From contig NZ_JAKEIO010000005.1 of NCBI RefSeq assembly GCF_021474405.1, positions 1 through 64,000 on the forward strand: a DNA stretch of 64,000 nucleotides, in the 5' to 3' direction. Positions 30,859-39,291 of this stretch are shown here, one piece after another. The notes beneath the pieces were generated by a model that was given only the letters and a program-made list of their open reading frames with translations, was not told where the DNA came from and searched no databases. This stretch comes from [Streptosporangium] indianense. GTDB taxonomy: Bacteria > Actinomycetota > Actinomycetes > Streptomycetales > Streptomycetaceae. Each line of letters begins with the position of its first letter. Position 1 is the first letter of the stretch. The translations under genes were made by a program, and so were the position numbers.

Positions 30859-33261
30859 TCAACGGTCCACTCTCTCACCCGTGCCGGACGGGGCGGCGCT
30901 TTCCACCGCGGTGTCCGGGGCCGGGTCACTCGGCTGCGCGGGGGTGTCCGCGCGTGAACCGGCCTCCTCCTCCTTGAGACGTGCGCCGGTGGCCTCCGGG
31001 TTCTGCGGAGCGTCGGCCTGGTCCTGCGGGCCTTCGACCTCGTCGTCCGCCTCGGTGGTCTCGTCCTCGGCGGCCTCGCGGGCGGCGGCGCGCTTGCGCT
31101 GGGTGTACATCCGGAAGCCCGCGAGGACCAGGAGCAGGACGCCACCGCCGATGACCAGCATCACCGTCGGCGTGACCTCGGTGACCCGTACGTCGAAGGT
31201 GACCGGGGCGCCGTACCGCTGGCCGTCCTCCGTGTACAGCTGGGCGACGACTTTCGCCCGGCCGTTGGCGTTGGCCGACGTGGTGAACTTCACCGACTGG
31301 GCGTGGCCGCCGTTGACGGTGACACGCTGCTCATCGTAGGCGTCGCCGCCGATCTTGAGTCGCGTGGGGTTCATCGACGTGAGCCGCAGCTGCAGGTGCT
31401 CGACGCCCTGGACCAGGTTGTTCTGGACGGTCACGGGGATCGTGGCGCTGCGACCGGAGAGCTTGGTCTCCGACTTCTGGATCAGTTTGACCCCGTCGAT
31501 GAGTCCGTTGAGGTACGACTCGATGCCACCGCGGTAGCCCACCGCCGCGACACCACGGCCGCGCCACGACGTGGACATCTCACGGTTCATGGCCCGTCCG
31601 AACGGGGTCACCACCCGGGCCTGGCGGGTGAGGATCACCCTGAACTTGTCGAGCTTGGCCTGGGTCCTGGCGATCTGCTCGAAGGCGGCCCGCGGCAGTT
31701 CCTGCTTGCGCAACGCGGAGGGGTAGGCGGAGGCCGACGGCACCCTCGTGTTGGCGGACGGGTCCGGCTTCGCCTTGGCGGCGGCCGTGAGGTCCTGCGA
31801 CTCCGACCAGTTCCCCACCTGAAGGGCGCCCACCGCCTCGGCCATGGCCTGTGCCTGGCTCACGGACGGCATGCGCTGCGGGGCGATGACGACGCTGCGC
31901 TGCTTGCCGGTCTGCAGGTTGAGCGTCAGGCTCTGAGCCAGGAAACGCTGCACGGCGAGCGTGGAGGCGGAGGCTCTGGTCAGGTCGCCCTGGAACGCCG
32001 TGGACATCCGGGAGTCCGCGACGACGGCGGTGGTGCCGCCGCCGATGGGCCGGGCCGCGGAGGGCGTGTACGACAGGTTGTCCTGGAGGCTGTCGCCGCG
32101 GGTGATCACCTTGTCGGCGCCCGCGGATGTGGCGACCTTCACGATGGAGGGGTCGACGGCGCCGTCCACCGGCCACACGAAGTCCGTGGACGGTTTCACG
32201 TGGAGGATGGTCTCCACCGTGTCGTCGGCGGCGTCGGTGGCCTCCTTGAGGTGGTTCAGGGAGCCGGTGACGTTCGTGCCGTTGTGGGCGAGGGAGGCCA
32301 GGTCCGGGTCGCCGAACGGCAGAGCGGTGACCTCCTCGCCCGTGACCGCCTGCTGGAGTTCGGCCAGCCAGTGCTTGGCAGCCTCCTGGTTCTTCCCAGG
32401 CGTGGTGGTGCCGTCCGCGCCGCGGACCTCGTAGCTCCCCGTCATGGCGTCGACGGACGCCAGCAGGTCCGGGTCGATCACCCAGGTGACGTCGAGGCCC
32501 TTGCCCAGCGACACCATCTGGTCGAGGCGGCCGCCCGGGGCGATCTCTTCGGCGAGCTCGTCGTCACGGAAGACCGGCGTCTGCTGTTCGTTCGACCCGG
32601 TCTCGGCCGCCATGTGCGCGCTGGAGACCAGCGGCCACAGGAACGTGGTCTTCGTCTTGGTGCCGGCTTCCTCCGGCTGCCACGGCAGGAACGTGCGCTG
32701 GACGCCGAGCACCTGGTCCCAGGGCTGTGCCGCGGTCTCACCGGAGAGCGCGACGGCCAGCTGGTAGACGCCGTCGCGGCCGAGATCCAGCTTGTCGGCC
32801 GGCACGGAGATGCTGAACGGTTCCGCGACGCCGGGGGTGAGCGCGGAGAACTTCTCGGTGTACTTGCCGCCGACTTTCTCTCCGGTGGGCCCCTGGAGAT
32901 CGTCGCTCTTCTTGGCGAGGGTGTCGATCGCCGAGCGGGTCTCCAGCGGTGGGCCCACCTGAAGGTCGACGTGGGCGCCGGTGACCGTCTGCTTGCCGTT
33001 GTTGGTCACCGTCCCCGAGACGGTGACCGTGTCTCCCTCGGAGGGGGCGCTGGGGCTCAGCGAGTCGACCGCGACCGACACCGAGCCCGTGCCGGCGGCA
33101 GCCTGCGGGGAGGCTTGTACGGCCGCGTCCGCCGGCGTCGCAGCGGGCAGCTGGAGGAGCCCGGCCAGCAGGGGCGCGCCGGTGAGCAGTGCCCCGGTGC
33201 GCCGCAGCCAGCGGCGGGCAGGTGAGGCACTGGTCCCTCGGAAGTCTGCCGCCTCGGCCAC
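30859..33261 (-). CDS. DUF6049 family exported membrane protein
   Basis: An 800-residue protein with a signal peptide (basic start, LLTGAPLLAGLLQLPAATPADA) and a long external part. That part starts with an adhesion-type beta domain (VSVAVDSLSPSAPSEGDTV) and a central region with repeated DTVETILHVKP-like strands. One membrane helix (VMLVIGGGVLLLVLAGF, about residue 700) precedes an acidic, Glu/Asp/Pro-rich cytoplasmic tail of about 90 residues. The family is conserved upstream of murJ in actinobacteria (Rv3909 in mycobacteria). Its role is unknown, but the context suggests envelope assembly. Confidence 0.88.
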   Translation of the reverse strand: MAEAADFRGTSASPARRWLRRTGALLTGAPLLAGLLQLPAATPADAAVQASPQAAAGTGSVSVAVDSLSPSAPSEGDTVTVSGTVTNNGKQTVTGAHVDLQVGPPLETRSAIDTLAKKSDDLQGPTGEKVGGKYTEKFSALTPGVAEPFSISVPADKLDLGRDGVYQLAVALSGETAAQPWDQVLGVQRTFLPWQPEEAGTKTKTTFLWPLVSSAHMAAETGSNEQQTPVFRDDELAEEIAPGGRLDQMVSLGKGLDVTWVIDPDLLASVDAMTGSYEVRGADGTTTPGKNQEAAKHWLAELQQAVTGEEVTALPFGDPDLASLAHNGTNVTGSLNHLKEATDAADDTVETILHVKPSTDFVWPVDGAVDPSIVKVATSAGADKVITRGDSLQDNLSYTPSAARPIGGGTTAVVADSRMSTAFQGDLTRASASTLAVQRFLAQSLTLNLQTGKQRSVVIAPQRMPSVSQAQAMAEAVGALQVGNWSESQDLTAAAKAKPDPSANTRVPSASAYPSALRKQELPRAAFEQIARTQAKLDKFRVILTRQARVVTPFGRAMNREMSTSWRGRGVAAVGYRGGIESYLNGLIDGVKLIQKSETKLSGRSATIPVTVQNNLVQGVEHLQLRLTSMNPTRLKIGGDAYDEQRVTVNGGHAQSVKFTTSANANGRAKVVAQLYTEDGQRYGAPVTFDVRVTEVTPTVMLVIGGGVLLLVLAGFRMYTQRKRAAAREAAEDETTEADDEVEGPQDQADAPQNPEATGARLKEEEAGSRADTPAQPSDPAPDTAVESAAPSGTGERVDR

Positions 33262-33498
33262 GCGCTCGTCCGTCCCTCGTCGTCGTCAGTGGTCGTCGGA
33301 ATGTGCGTCCACGCATGGTAACGATGCGCGCTGAGGGGAAGTGCCACGGTCCGCTCCACAGGATCGCGGGCGGGCACCCGCGCTGTCCGGTATATCGCCC
33401 TATGGAGGAGAGCGCTTCTTTACTGCTCAAGGGCTTGCCTTGTGCGCGGACGGCGGACGTGTCCCCTGCTTCTGCCAGCAGAATAGGAGGAGCTTGCG

Positions 33499-33588
33499 AT
33501 GGCGCGGGCCACGTACCCTCTTTTGTTGTGCCGAACGCCAACGAAGAATCGTCCAACGCCCTCAGCCAGGTGCAGCACCGCGCGGTGA
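33499..33588 (+). other. Possible upstream ORF with strong ribosome site overlapping the pcnA start
   Basis: AGGAGGAG stands six bases before an ATG at 33499 that opens a 29-codon frame ending at 33588. This frame is out of phase with pcnA and overlaps its start at 33528. It could be a regulatory leader peptide or a chance match. Confidence 0.3.
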
Positions 33589-34973
33589 GTGAACTGCTGC
33601 GGGTCGCCCCTGTCGCCGACGACCTCGCCCGCCGCTTCCAGGAGGCCGGGTTCTCACTCGCCCTGGTCGGTGGCTCGGTCAGGGATGCGCTGCTGGGCCG
33701 GCTCGGCAACGACCTGGACTTCACCACGGACGCCCGCCCCCAGGACGTCCTCAAGATCGTGCGGCCCTGGGCGGACGCGGTGTGGGAGGTCGGCATCGCC
33801 TTCGGCACCGTCGGTGCGCACAAGGACGGCTACCAGATCGAGGTGACCACCTACCGATCCGAGGCCTACGACCGCACCTCGCGCAAGCCGGAGGTGGCGT
33901 ACGGGGATTCCATCGAGGAGGACCTCGTTCGTCGGGACTTCACCGTGAACGCGATGGCGGTGGCACTGCCGGAGAAGGAGTTCGTCGACCCGCACGGCGG
34001 GTTGAAGGACCTCGCCGCACGGGTGCTGCGCACTCCCGGCACTCCGGAGGAGTCGTTCTCGGACGACCCGCTGCGGATGATGAGGGCCGCGCGTTTCGCG
34101 GCTCAGCTCGACTTCGAGGTCGCTCCCGAGGTCGTCACGGCGATGAAGGAAATGTCCGGGCGTATCGAGATCGTCTCGGCCGAGCGGGTGCGGGACGAGC
34201 TGAACAAGCTGATCCTCTCCCAGCAGCCGCGCAAGGGCCTGACGCTGCTGGTCGAGACGGGCCTGGCCGAACGCGTGATGCCCGAGCTGCCGGCCCTGCG
34301 CCTGGAGCGTGATGAGCACCACCGTCACAAGGACGTCTACGACCACACGCTGATCGTTCTCGAGCAGGCGATGGCGTTGGAGGAGGGCGGCCCCGACCTC
34401 ACGCTGCGCCTGGCCGCCCTGCTGCACGACATCGGCAAGCCCCGCACACGTCGCTTCGAGAAGGACGGCCGGGTCTCGTTCCACCACCACGAGGTGGTCG
34501 GGGCGAAGATGACCAAGAAGCGCATGACGGCGCTGAAGTACTCCAACGAGCTGGTGAAGGACGTCTCACGTCTGGTCGAGCTCCACCTGCGCTTCCACGG
34601 CTACGGCACCGGCGAGTGGACGGATTCGGCAGTGCGCCGCTATGTCCGTGATGCCGGGCCTCTCCTCGACCGCCTCCACAAGCTGACCCGCTCGGACTGC
34701 ACGACCCGGAACAAGCGCAAGGCGGCGGCTCTGTCGCGGGCCTACGACGGGCTTGAGGAGCGGATCGCCAAGCTGCAGGAGCAGGAGGAGCTGGACGCGA
34801 TCCGCCCGGACCTCGACGGCAACCAGATCATGGAGATTCTCGGCGTGGGGCCCGGCCCGGTCATCGGCCGTGCCTACCAGCACATGCTGGAGCTGCGTCT
34901 GGAGAACGGGCCCATGGAGCCCGACGCCGCGGTGGCGGCACTCAAGGAGTGGTGGGCCGGCCAGGAGGGCTGA
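33528..34973 (+). CDS. pcnA: CCA-adding enzyme (tRNA nucleotidyltransferase)
   Basis: A 481-residue enzyme that builds or repairs the tRNA 3' CCA end. The class II nucleotidyltransferase core is LALVGGSVRDALLGRLGNDLDFTTDARP, with the Asp-x-Asp metal site. Then come the RRDFTVNAMA motif, FSDDPLRMMRAARFAAQLDF, and a C-terminal HD domain (LLHDIGKPRTR, HHHEVVGAKM). The GTG at 33528 gives the family N-terminus but has no ribosome site upstream, so a leaderless mRNA is possible. It is divergent from the DUF6049 gene. Confidence 0.95.
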   Translation: MPNANEESSNALSQVQHRAVSELLRVAPVADDLARRFQEAGFSLALVGGSVRDALLGRLGNDLDFTTDARPQDVLKIVRPWADAVWEVGIAFGTVGAHKDGYQIEVTTYRSEAYDRTSRKPEVAYGDSIEEDLVRRDFTVNAMAVALPEKEFVDPHGGLKDLAARVLRTPGTPEESFSDDPLRMMRAARFAAQLDFEVAPEVVTAMKEMSGRIEIVSAERVRDELNKLILSQQPRKGLTLLVETGLAERVMPELPALRLERDEHHRHKDVYDHTLIVLEQAMALEEGGPDLTLRLAALLHDIGKPRTRRFEKDGRVSFHHHEVVGAKMTKKRMTALKYSNELVKDVSRLVELHLRFHGYGTGEWTDSAVRRYVRDAGPLLDRLHKLTRSDCTTRNKRKAAALSRAYDGLEERIAKLQEQEELDAIRPDLDGNQIMEILGVGPGPVIGRAYQHMLELRLENGPMEPDAAVAALKEWWAGQEG

Positions 34974-34991
34974 GCCTGTGGAACGCGGTCA

Positions 34992-35007
34992 TGTTTCACG
35001 TGAAACA
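34992..35007. other. parS site 6
   Basis: TGTTTCACGTGAAACA, 18 bases after the pcnA stop. Confidence 0.97.
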
Positions 35008-35044
35008 TGACCCGGCGGAGATCTGCCGCCTGCTGGGGACAACG

Positions 35045-35080
35045 CGAGGGGCACTGTTTCACGTGAAACAGTGCCCCTCG
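35045..35080. terminator. 36-bp perfect palindrome, probable bidirectional terminator with parS at its centre
   Basis: Arms 35045-35062 and 35063-35080 are exact complements without a spacer. The central 16 bases are parS 7; the flanking ten base pairs on each side are GC-rich (CGAGGGGCAC). It sits between convergent pcnA and the LppU-like gene. Confidence 0.8.
35055..35070. other. parS site 7, centre of terminator palindrome
   Basis: TGTTTCACGTGAAACA, embedded at the dyad of the 36-bp palindrome. Confidence 0.97.
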
Positions 35081-35090
35081 GTGCGTCTGC

Positions 35091-35603
35091 TTACTTCTTG
35101 TAGTCCTTCAGGCAGAGCAGGAAGTCCTTGCCGTCACCGCTCTCGGTGTACGTGTACTGGAAGTCCTTGGCTTCGGACTCGCACTTGCTGGAGGCCAGGG
35201 TGTCCGTGAGGAACGAACCCTCGATCTTGGCCAGCACCTTGTACTGGGCCTTGGCGTCGTCGCAGTTCACGACTTCCAGGTCCGGGTTGTTGTCGCTGCT
35301 GCTGCCTCGGTGCATGCAGTCACCCACCGCAGCGGTGTTGGCGTCGTCCCGGCTCGTGGCGTAGCCGACGATGGCGATGGTCGCCACGGCTATGACGACG
35401 ACGATGTTTTTGATCGTCTTGAAGCTGAGCTTGCGACCGGCGGGCTGCGGGGGGACCGGAGCGTACGGAGCGGCGCCCTGGGGCGGGAAGCCGGGCTGGC
35501 CGGGCTGCTGCGGGTAACCGCCCTGGGGCGGGAACGGAGCCTGGGGCGCAGCCGCGGGCTGTCCCTGCGCGAACGGATTGCCCTGGGGCGGCGGAGTAGT
35601 CAC
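35091..35603 (-). CDS. LppU/SCO3897-type membrane protein
   Basis: A 170-residue protein with about 55 Pro/Gln/Gly-rich cytoplasmic residues, Arg/Lys, one membrane helix (IKNIVVVIAVATIAIVGYA) and an external domain of about 90 residues. That domain carries four Cys (GDCMHRG, VNCDDAK, SSKCESEAK, LLCLKDYK), likely two disulfides. The layout matches the LppU/SCO3897 family of actinobacteria. It ends in TAA and converges on pcnA across two parS sites. Function unknown. Confidence 0.85.
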   Translation of the reverse strand: MTTPPPQGNPFAQGQPAAAPQAPFPPQGGYPQQPGQPGFPPQGAAPYAPVPPQPAGRKLSFKTIKNIVVVIAVATIAIVGYATSRDDANTAAVGDCMHRGSSSDNNPDLEVVNCDDAKAQYKVLAKIEGSFLTDTLASSKCESEAKDFQYTYTESGDGKDFLLCLKDYKK

Positions 35604-35728
35604 TTGGGGGTCCCCCTAGAACATGGTGAGTGTGACGCGAACATGTCGCGAGATAAGACGCACGTAAGGTAGCGGTCCCCGCTGACAACGCAGTAGCCAG
35701 AGGTGGCTCTGTGTCATTGATGTGACAC

Positions 35729-36991
35729 TTACTGACGGCCAAACCGTGCCATAGCCCCAGCTACTGCCGCGTAGATAACGGCGATCGTGATCACCAGCGG
35801 CTCGGATCGGCCGTCCGGTGGCAGCATCAGGGCCGCGACGGCGGCCGCACCGACGAAGAAGACATTGAAGAGGACGTCGTAGACCGAGAAGATCCGGCCA
35901 CGGAAGCCGTCCTCGACGGAGGACTGGACGATGGTGTCCGTGGCGATTTTCGCGCCCTGAGTCGTCAGCCCCAGGACGAACGCCGCGGCCAGCAGCGGGG
36001 CGGCGGCGAACGGCAGCCCGAGAGCGGGCTCCAGCAGCGCTGCGGCTCCCGCGCACACGACGATCCAGCGGCCCGGTCCGAGCCTTCCCGCGGTCCAGGG
36101 TGTCACCACGGCCGCCGCGAAGAATCCCGCGCCGGAAACGCCCAACGCCAGTCCGAGCAGGGCCAGTCCGTCGTCCGTGGTCGAGGTGAGGGCGTACCGG
36201 CACAGCATCAGCAGCATGACCAGCAGGGCGCCATAGCAGAACCGCATCATCGACATCGCCGCCAGCGCCCAGGCGGCCTCCCGGCGCTGCGGAGCGGCCA
36301 GGTGACGCACGCCCGCTGCCAGGTCACGGGCTGTTCCCGTGAGGGCCGTCCCGAGCTGTTCACGCGGCAAGGGCCGGTCAGGGCCGAGAAGTTCCCGCGC
36401 CATGCTCAGCGACGCCAGGGCCGCGCACATGTACAGCCCGGCTCCCACGAGCACCACCGCGGCGTCCGAGTCCGCCACCGCCAGGCGTACGACGAAGGCG
36501 AGCCCGCCGCCCGCGGTCGCCGCCAGCGTTCCGGCGGTGGGGGAAAGGGAGTTGGCGATGACCAGGCGATCGGCGTCGACCACCCGCGGCAGGGCGGCGG
36601 ACAGGCCCGACAGGACGAAACGGTTGACCGCGGTGACGCACAACGCCGAGACGTAGAAGAGCCAGTCCGGGGCCGGGCTGAGGATCAGCACGGCCGTCGC
36701 ACCGGCCAGCAGAGCACGCAGCAGACTCCCGTACAGCAGGACCTGACGGCGCCGCCAGCGGTCCAGGAGGACACCGGCGAAGGGGCCGACGAGGGAGTAC
36801 GGAAGCAGCAGCACCGCCATCGCGGAGGCGACCGCGGCCGCCGAGGTCTGCTTCTCCGGCGAGAAGACCACGTACGCGGCGAGCGCGACCTGGTAGACGC
36901 CGTCGGCCCCCTGGGACAGCAGACGCACGGCGAGCAGGCGCCGGAAGCCCTGGAAGCGCAACAGGACGCGCAGGTCACGGACGACGGCCAT
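35729..36991 (-). CDS. MFS transporter
   Basis: A 420-residue protein with about 12 hydrophobic helices. The MFS cytoplasmic loop motif is visible as GVLLDRWRRRQVLLYG after helix 2. The start is taken at the ATG 36991 with GAGG upstream; a GTG at 37006 is also possible. The protein resembles unassigned exporters of the same chromosomal position in other streptomycetes. The substrate cannot be told. It lies downstream of the inositol synthase gene but behind its terminator. Confidence 0.88.
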   Translation of the reverse strand: MAVVRDLRVLLRFQGFRRLLAVRLLSQGADGVYQVALAAYVVFSPEKQTSAAAVASAMAVLLLPYSLVGPFAGVLLDRWRRRQVLLYGSLLRALLAGATAVLILSPAPDWLFYVSALCVTAVNRFVLSGLSAALPRVVDADRLVIANSLSPTAGTLAATAGGGLAFVVRLAVADSDAAVVLVGAGLYMCAALASLSMARELLGPDRPLPREQLGTALTGTARDLAAGVRHLAAPQRREAAWALAAMSMMRFCYGALLVMLLMLCRYALTSTTDDGLALLGLALGVSGAGFFAAAVVTPWTAGRLGPGRWIVVCAGAAALLEPALGLPFAAAPLLAAAFVLGLTTQGAKIATDTIVQSSVEDGFRGRIFSVYDVLFNVFFVGAAAVAALMLPPDGRSEPLVITIAVIYAAVAGAMARFGRQ

Positions 36992-37016
36992 GGGGCCCAG
37001 CCTCACATACGGGGAA

Positions 37017-37044
37017 GGTCCCCGGGTCGTACGACCCGGGGACC
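37017..37044 (-). terminator. Terminator of the inositol synthase gene
   Basis: A 28-bp perfect palindrome (14-bp arms meeting at 37030/37031), 34 bases after the ino1 stop. Confidence 0.75.
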
Positions 37045-37078
37045 CTCACAGCCCTGGCAGGAGCGACTGTTGTGCGCG

Positions 37079-38161
37079 TCAGCGCTCGACCTCACCCTTG
37101 ATGAACTTCTCGACGTTCTCGCGGGCCTCGTCGTCGAAGTACTGCACGGGCGGGGACTTCATGAAGTAGCTCGACGCGGAGAGGATCGGACCGCCGATGC
37201 CGCGGTCCTTGGCGATCTTCGCGGCGCGCAGGGCGTCGATGATGACGCCGGCCGAGTTCGGGGAGTCCCAGACCTCGAGCTTGTACTCCAGGTTCAGCGG
37301 GACGTCGCCGAAGGCGCGGCCCTCGAGGCGGACGTAGGCCCACTTGCGGTCGTCCAGCCAGGCGACGTAGTCGGACGGGCCGATGTGGACGTTGCCCTCG
37401 CCCAGTTCACGGTCGCGGATCTGGGAGGTGACGGCCTGCGTCTTGGAGATCTTCTTCGACTCGAGGCGGTCGCGCTCGAGCATGTTCTTGAAGTCCATGT
37501 TGCCGCCGACGTTCAGCTGCATCGTGCGGTCCAGGATGACGCCCCGGTCCTCGAACAGCTTCGCCATCACGCGGTGCGTGATGGTGGCGCCCACCTGGGA
37601 CTTGATGTCGTCACCGACGATCGGGACGCCCGCCTCGGTGAACTTGTCGGCCCACTCCTTGGTGCCGGCGATGAAGACCGGGAGGGCGTTGACGAAGGCG
37701 ACCTTGGCGTCGATGGCGCACTGCGCGTAGAACTTCGCCGCGTCCTCGGAACCGACAGGCAGGTAGCAGACGAGGACGTCGACCTGCTTGTCCTTGAGGA
37801 CCTGGACGATGTCGGCCGGCTCCTCGGCGGACTCCTCGATCGTCTCGCGGTAGTACTTGCCGAGGCCGTCGAGGGTGTGGCCGCGCTGCACCGTGACGCC
37901 CGTGCGGGGCACGTCGCAGATCTTGATGGTGTTGTTCTCGGAGGCGCCGATGGCGTCCGCCAGGTCCAGGCCGACCTTCTTGGCGTCCACGTCGAACGCG
38001 GCGACGAACTCGACGTCGCGCACGTGGTAGTCGCCGAACTGGACATGCATCAGGCCCGGCACCCTGGACGCCGGGTCGGCGTCCTTGTAGTACTCGACTC
38101 CCTGCACCAGCGATGCGGCGCAGTTGCCCACACCGACGATGGCTACGCGAACCGAACCCAT
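37079..38161 (-). CDS. ino1: Inositol-3-phosphate synthase
   Basis: Converts glucose 6-phosphate to inositol 3-phosphate, the precursor of phosphatidylinositol and mycothiol. It has 360 residues from the ATG at 38161 (AGGGAGC upstream). The NAD motif [16 protein letters not shown] opens the protein. [15 protein letters not shown] and [12 protein letters not shown] are family signatures, and [19 protein letters not shown] follows. The length is that of the short prokaryotic/actinobacterial class. It is 44 bases downstream of a PadR-type regulator gene on the same strand and probably forms an operon with it. Confidence 0.96.
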   Translation of the reverse strand: MGSVRVAIVGVGNCAASLVQGVEYYKDADPASRVPGLMHVQFGDYHVRDVEFVAAFDVDAKKVGLDLADAIGASENNTIKICDVPRTGVTVQRGHTLDGLGKYYRETIEESAEEPADIVQVLKDKQVDVLVCYLPVGSEDAAKFYAQCAIDAKVAFVNALPVFIAGTKEWADKFTEAGVPIVGDDIKSQVGATITHRVMAKLFEDRGVILDRTMQLNVGGNMDFKNMLERDRLESKKISKTQAVTSQIRDRELGEGNVHIGPSDYVAWLDDRKWAYVRLEGRAFGDVPLNLEYKLEVWDSPNSAGVIIDALRAAKIAKDRGIGGPILSASSYFMKSPPVQYFDDEARENVEKFIKGEVER

Positions 38162-38205
38162 TCCGGTTGCTCCCTGTGTGTACGAGTGAGGCCCTGAGTG
38201 GGCTC

Positions 38206-38889
38206 TCACGTGGCGGTGTCGTCGGGCGCATCCGGCCGGGGGGCGTCCCCCGGCCGGGGCAGGGCGCCCGACGCTCCAGATGTGGTGTCACGCGAGGCGG
38301 GCTCTCCGGCGGCCGGACCCTTGAGGTCCCGCCCAGCCCGCTCGCTCTCGATGAGCTCGTTCAGCCAGCGCACCTCGCGCTCCACGGACTCCATCCCGTG
38401 GCGCTGGAGCTCTAGCGTGTAGTCGTCGAGGCGCTCCCGGGTCCGGGCCAGGGAGGCGCTCATCTTCTCCAGCCGCTCCTCCAGCCGGCTGCGGCGGCCC
38501 TCCAGCACGCGCATGCGGACATCGCGTGAGGTTTGCCCGAAGAAGGCGAAACGGGCTGCGAAGGTTTCGTCCTCGTATGCGTCGGGCCCGGTCTGCGAGA
38601 GCAGCTGCTCGAAGTGCTCCTTACCCTCCGCCGTCAACCGGTAGACGATCTTGGCGCGGCGCCCCGCGAGGGGGGCGGCGAGGGCGTCCTCGGGGGTACT
38701 GCCCGTTTCCTCGATCAACCAGCCGTTTGCGACCAGCGTTTTGAGGCAGGGGTAGAGCGTTCCGTAGCTGAAGGCACGGAACACACCCAGCGATGTGTTG
38801 AGCCGTTTGCGCAGCTCATAGCCGTGCATCGGAGATTCGCGGAGCAGACCGAGTACGGCGAACTCGAGGATCCCGGAACGCCGGCTCAT
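38206..38889 (-). CDS. PadR family transcriptional regulator
   Basis: A 227-residue regulator from the ATG at 38889 with AGGAGGCGAC upstream. The N-terminal winged helix reads [24 protein letters not shown] and [17 protein letters not shown], the PadR pattern. A long helical C-terminal part ([20 protein letters not shown]) mediates dimerisation, and a disordered tail ends the protein. It is placed before ino1, so it may control inositol synthesis as well as itself. A repeat array in its upstream region is a likely operator. Confidence 0.92.
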   Translation of the reverse strand: MSRRSGILEFAVLGLLRESPMHGYELRKRLNTSLGVFRAFSYGTLYPCLKTLVANGWLIEETGSTPEDALAAPLAGRRAKIVYRLTAEGKEHFEQLLSQTGPDAYEDETFAARFAFFGQTSRDVRMRVLEGRRSRLEERLEKMSASLARTRERLDDYTLELQRHGMESVEREVRWLNELIESERAGRDLKGPAAGEPASRDTTSGASGALPRPGDAPRPDAPDDTAT

Positions 38890-39291
38890 CGTCGCCTCCT
38901 CTCGCCGCGGTGCGCGTGTATCAGTCCGATGTGTCGGGCCGATGTGTCGAGCTGATGTATCGAGTCGATACATCACGACGATAGAACGACCTTCCGGATG
39001 CGACAAGAGGGGGGTGGGTGAACGGGATCACATCACCGATTCATCCGACGCGAGTTGCCTGATTTGAGGTGAACTTCTGGGCTCGGCAGGTTTTGACGGT
39101 GCGTAGTCTGTGCGCCATGCACATCACCGGGAACCGAGTGACGCCTGAGCGCGTCCTCGTCTTCGGTGTAGTACGGGTGCACGCGGGACCGATGAATGCG
39201 GAGCCGACCGCATCCGTACTTCGGGGGGACCGGAAACTAGCCGCCGTTTCCAGGCGCGCAGGGGTGCGCCTGCCCGAGGAGTAGTCGTTCG
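38890..39291. promoter_or_regulatory. Divergent regulatory region between padR-ino1 and the PBP gene
   Basis: About 400 bases with no credible gene. The part next to padR holds tandem 13-bp repeats (38928-38992) and a 23-bp palindrome (38953-38975). The remainder should contain the PBP promoter. An ORF at 39069-39284 lacks any family resemblance. Confidence 0.6.
38928..38992. repeat. Tandem 13-bp repeats, candidate PadR operator
   Basis: Units beginning GAT recur every 13 bases: GATGTGTCGGGCC (38928), GATGTGTCGAGCT (38941), GATGTATCGAGTC (38954), then weaker GATACATCACGAC (38967) and GATAGAACGACCT (38980). The third and fourth units form a perfect palindrome, TGATGTATCGA and its complement around a central G (38953-38975). 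Confidence 0.75.

Noticed and set aside
32193..32208. GGTTTCACGTGGAGGA as a further parS
   Set aside because: Only the left half and centre match; the right half is broken, and it lies in coding sequence of the DUF6049 gene in a different phase from the VSRET sites.
39069..39284. Open frame of 71 codons before the PBP gene
   Set aside because: It has no ribosome site or recognisable domain, and it lies in the presumed promoter region of the PBP gene.
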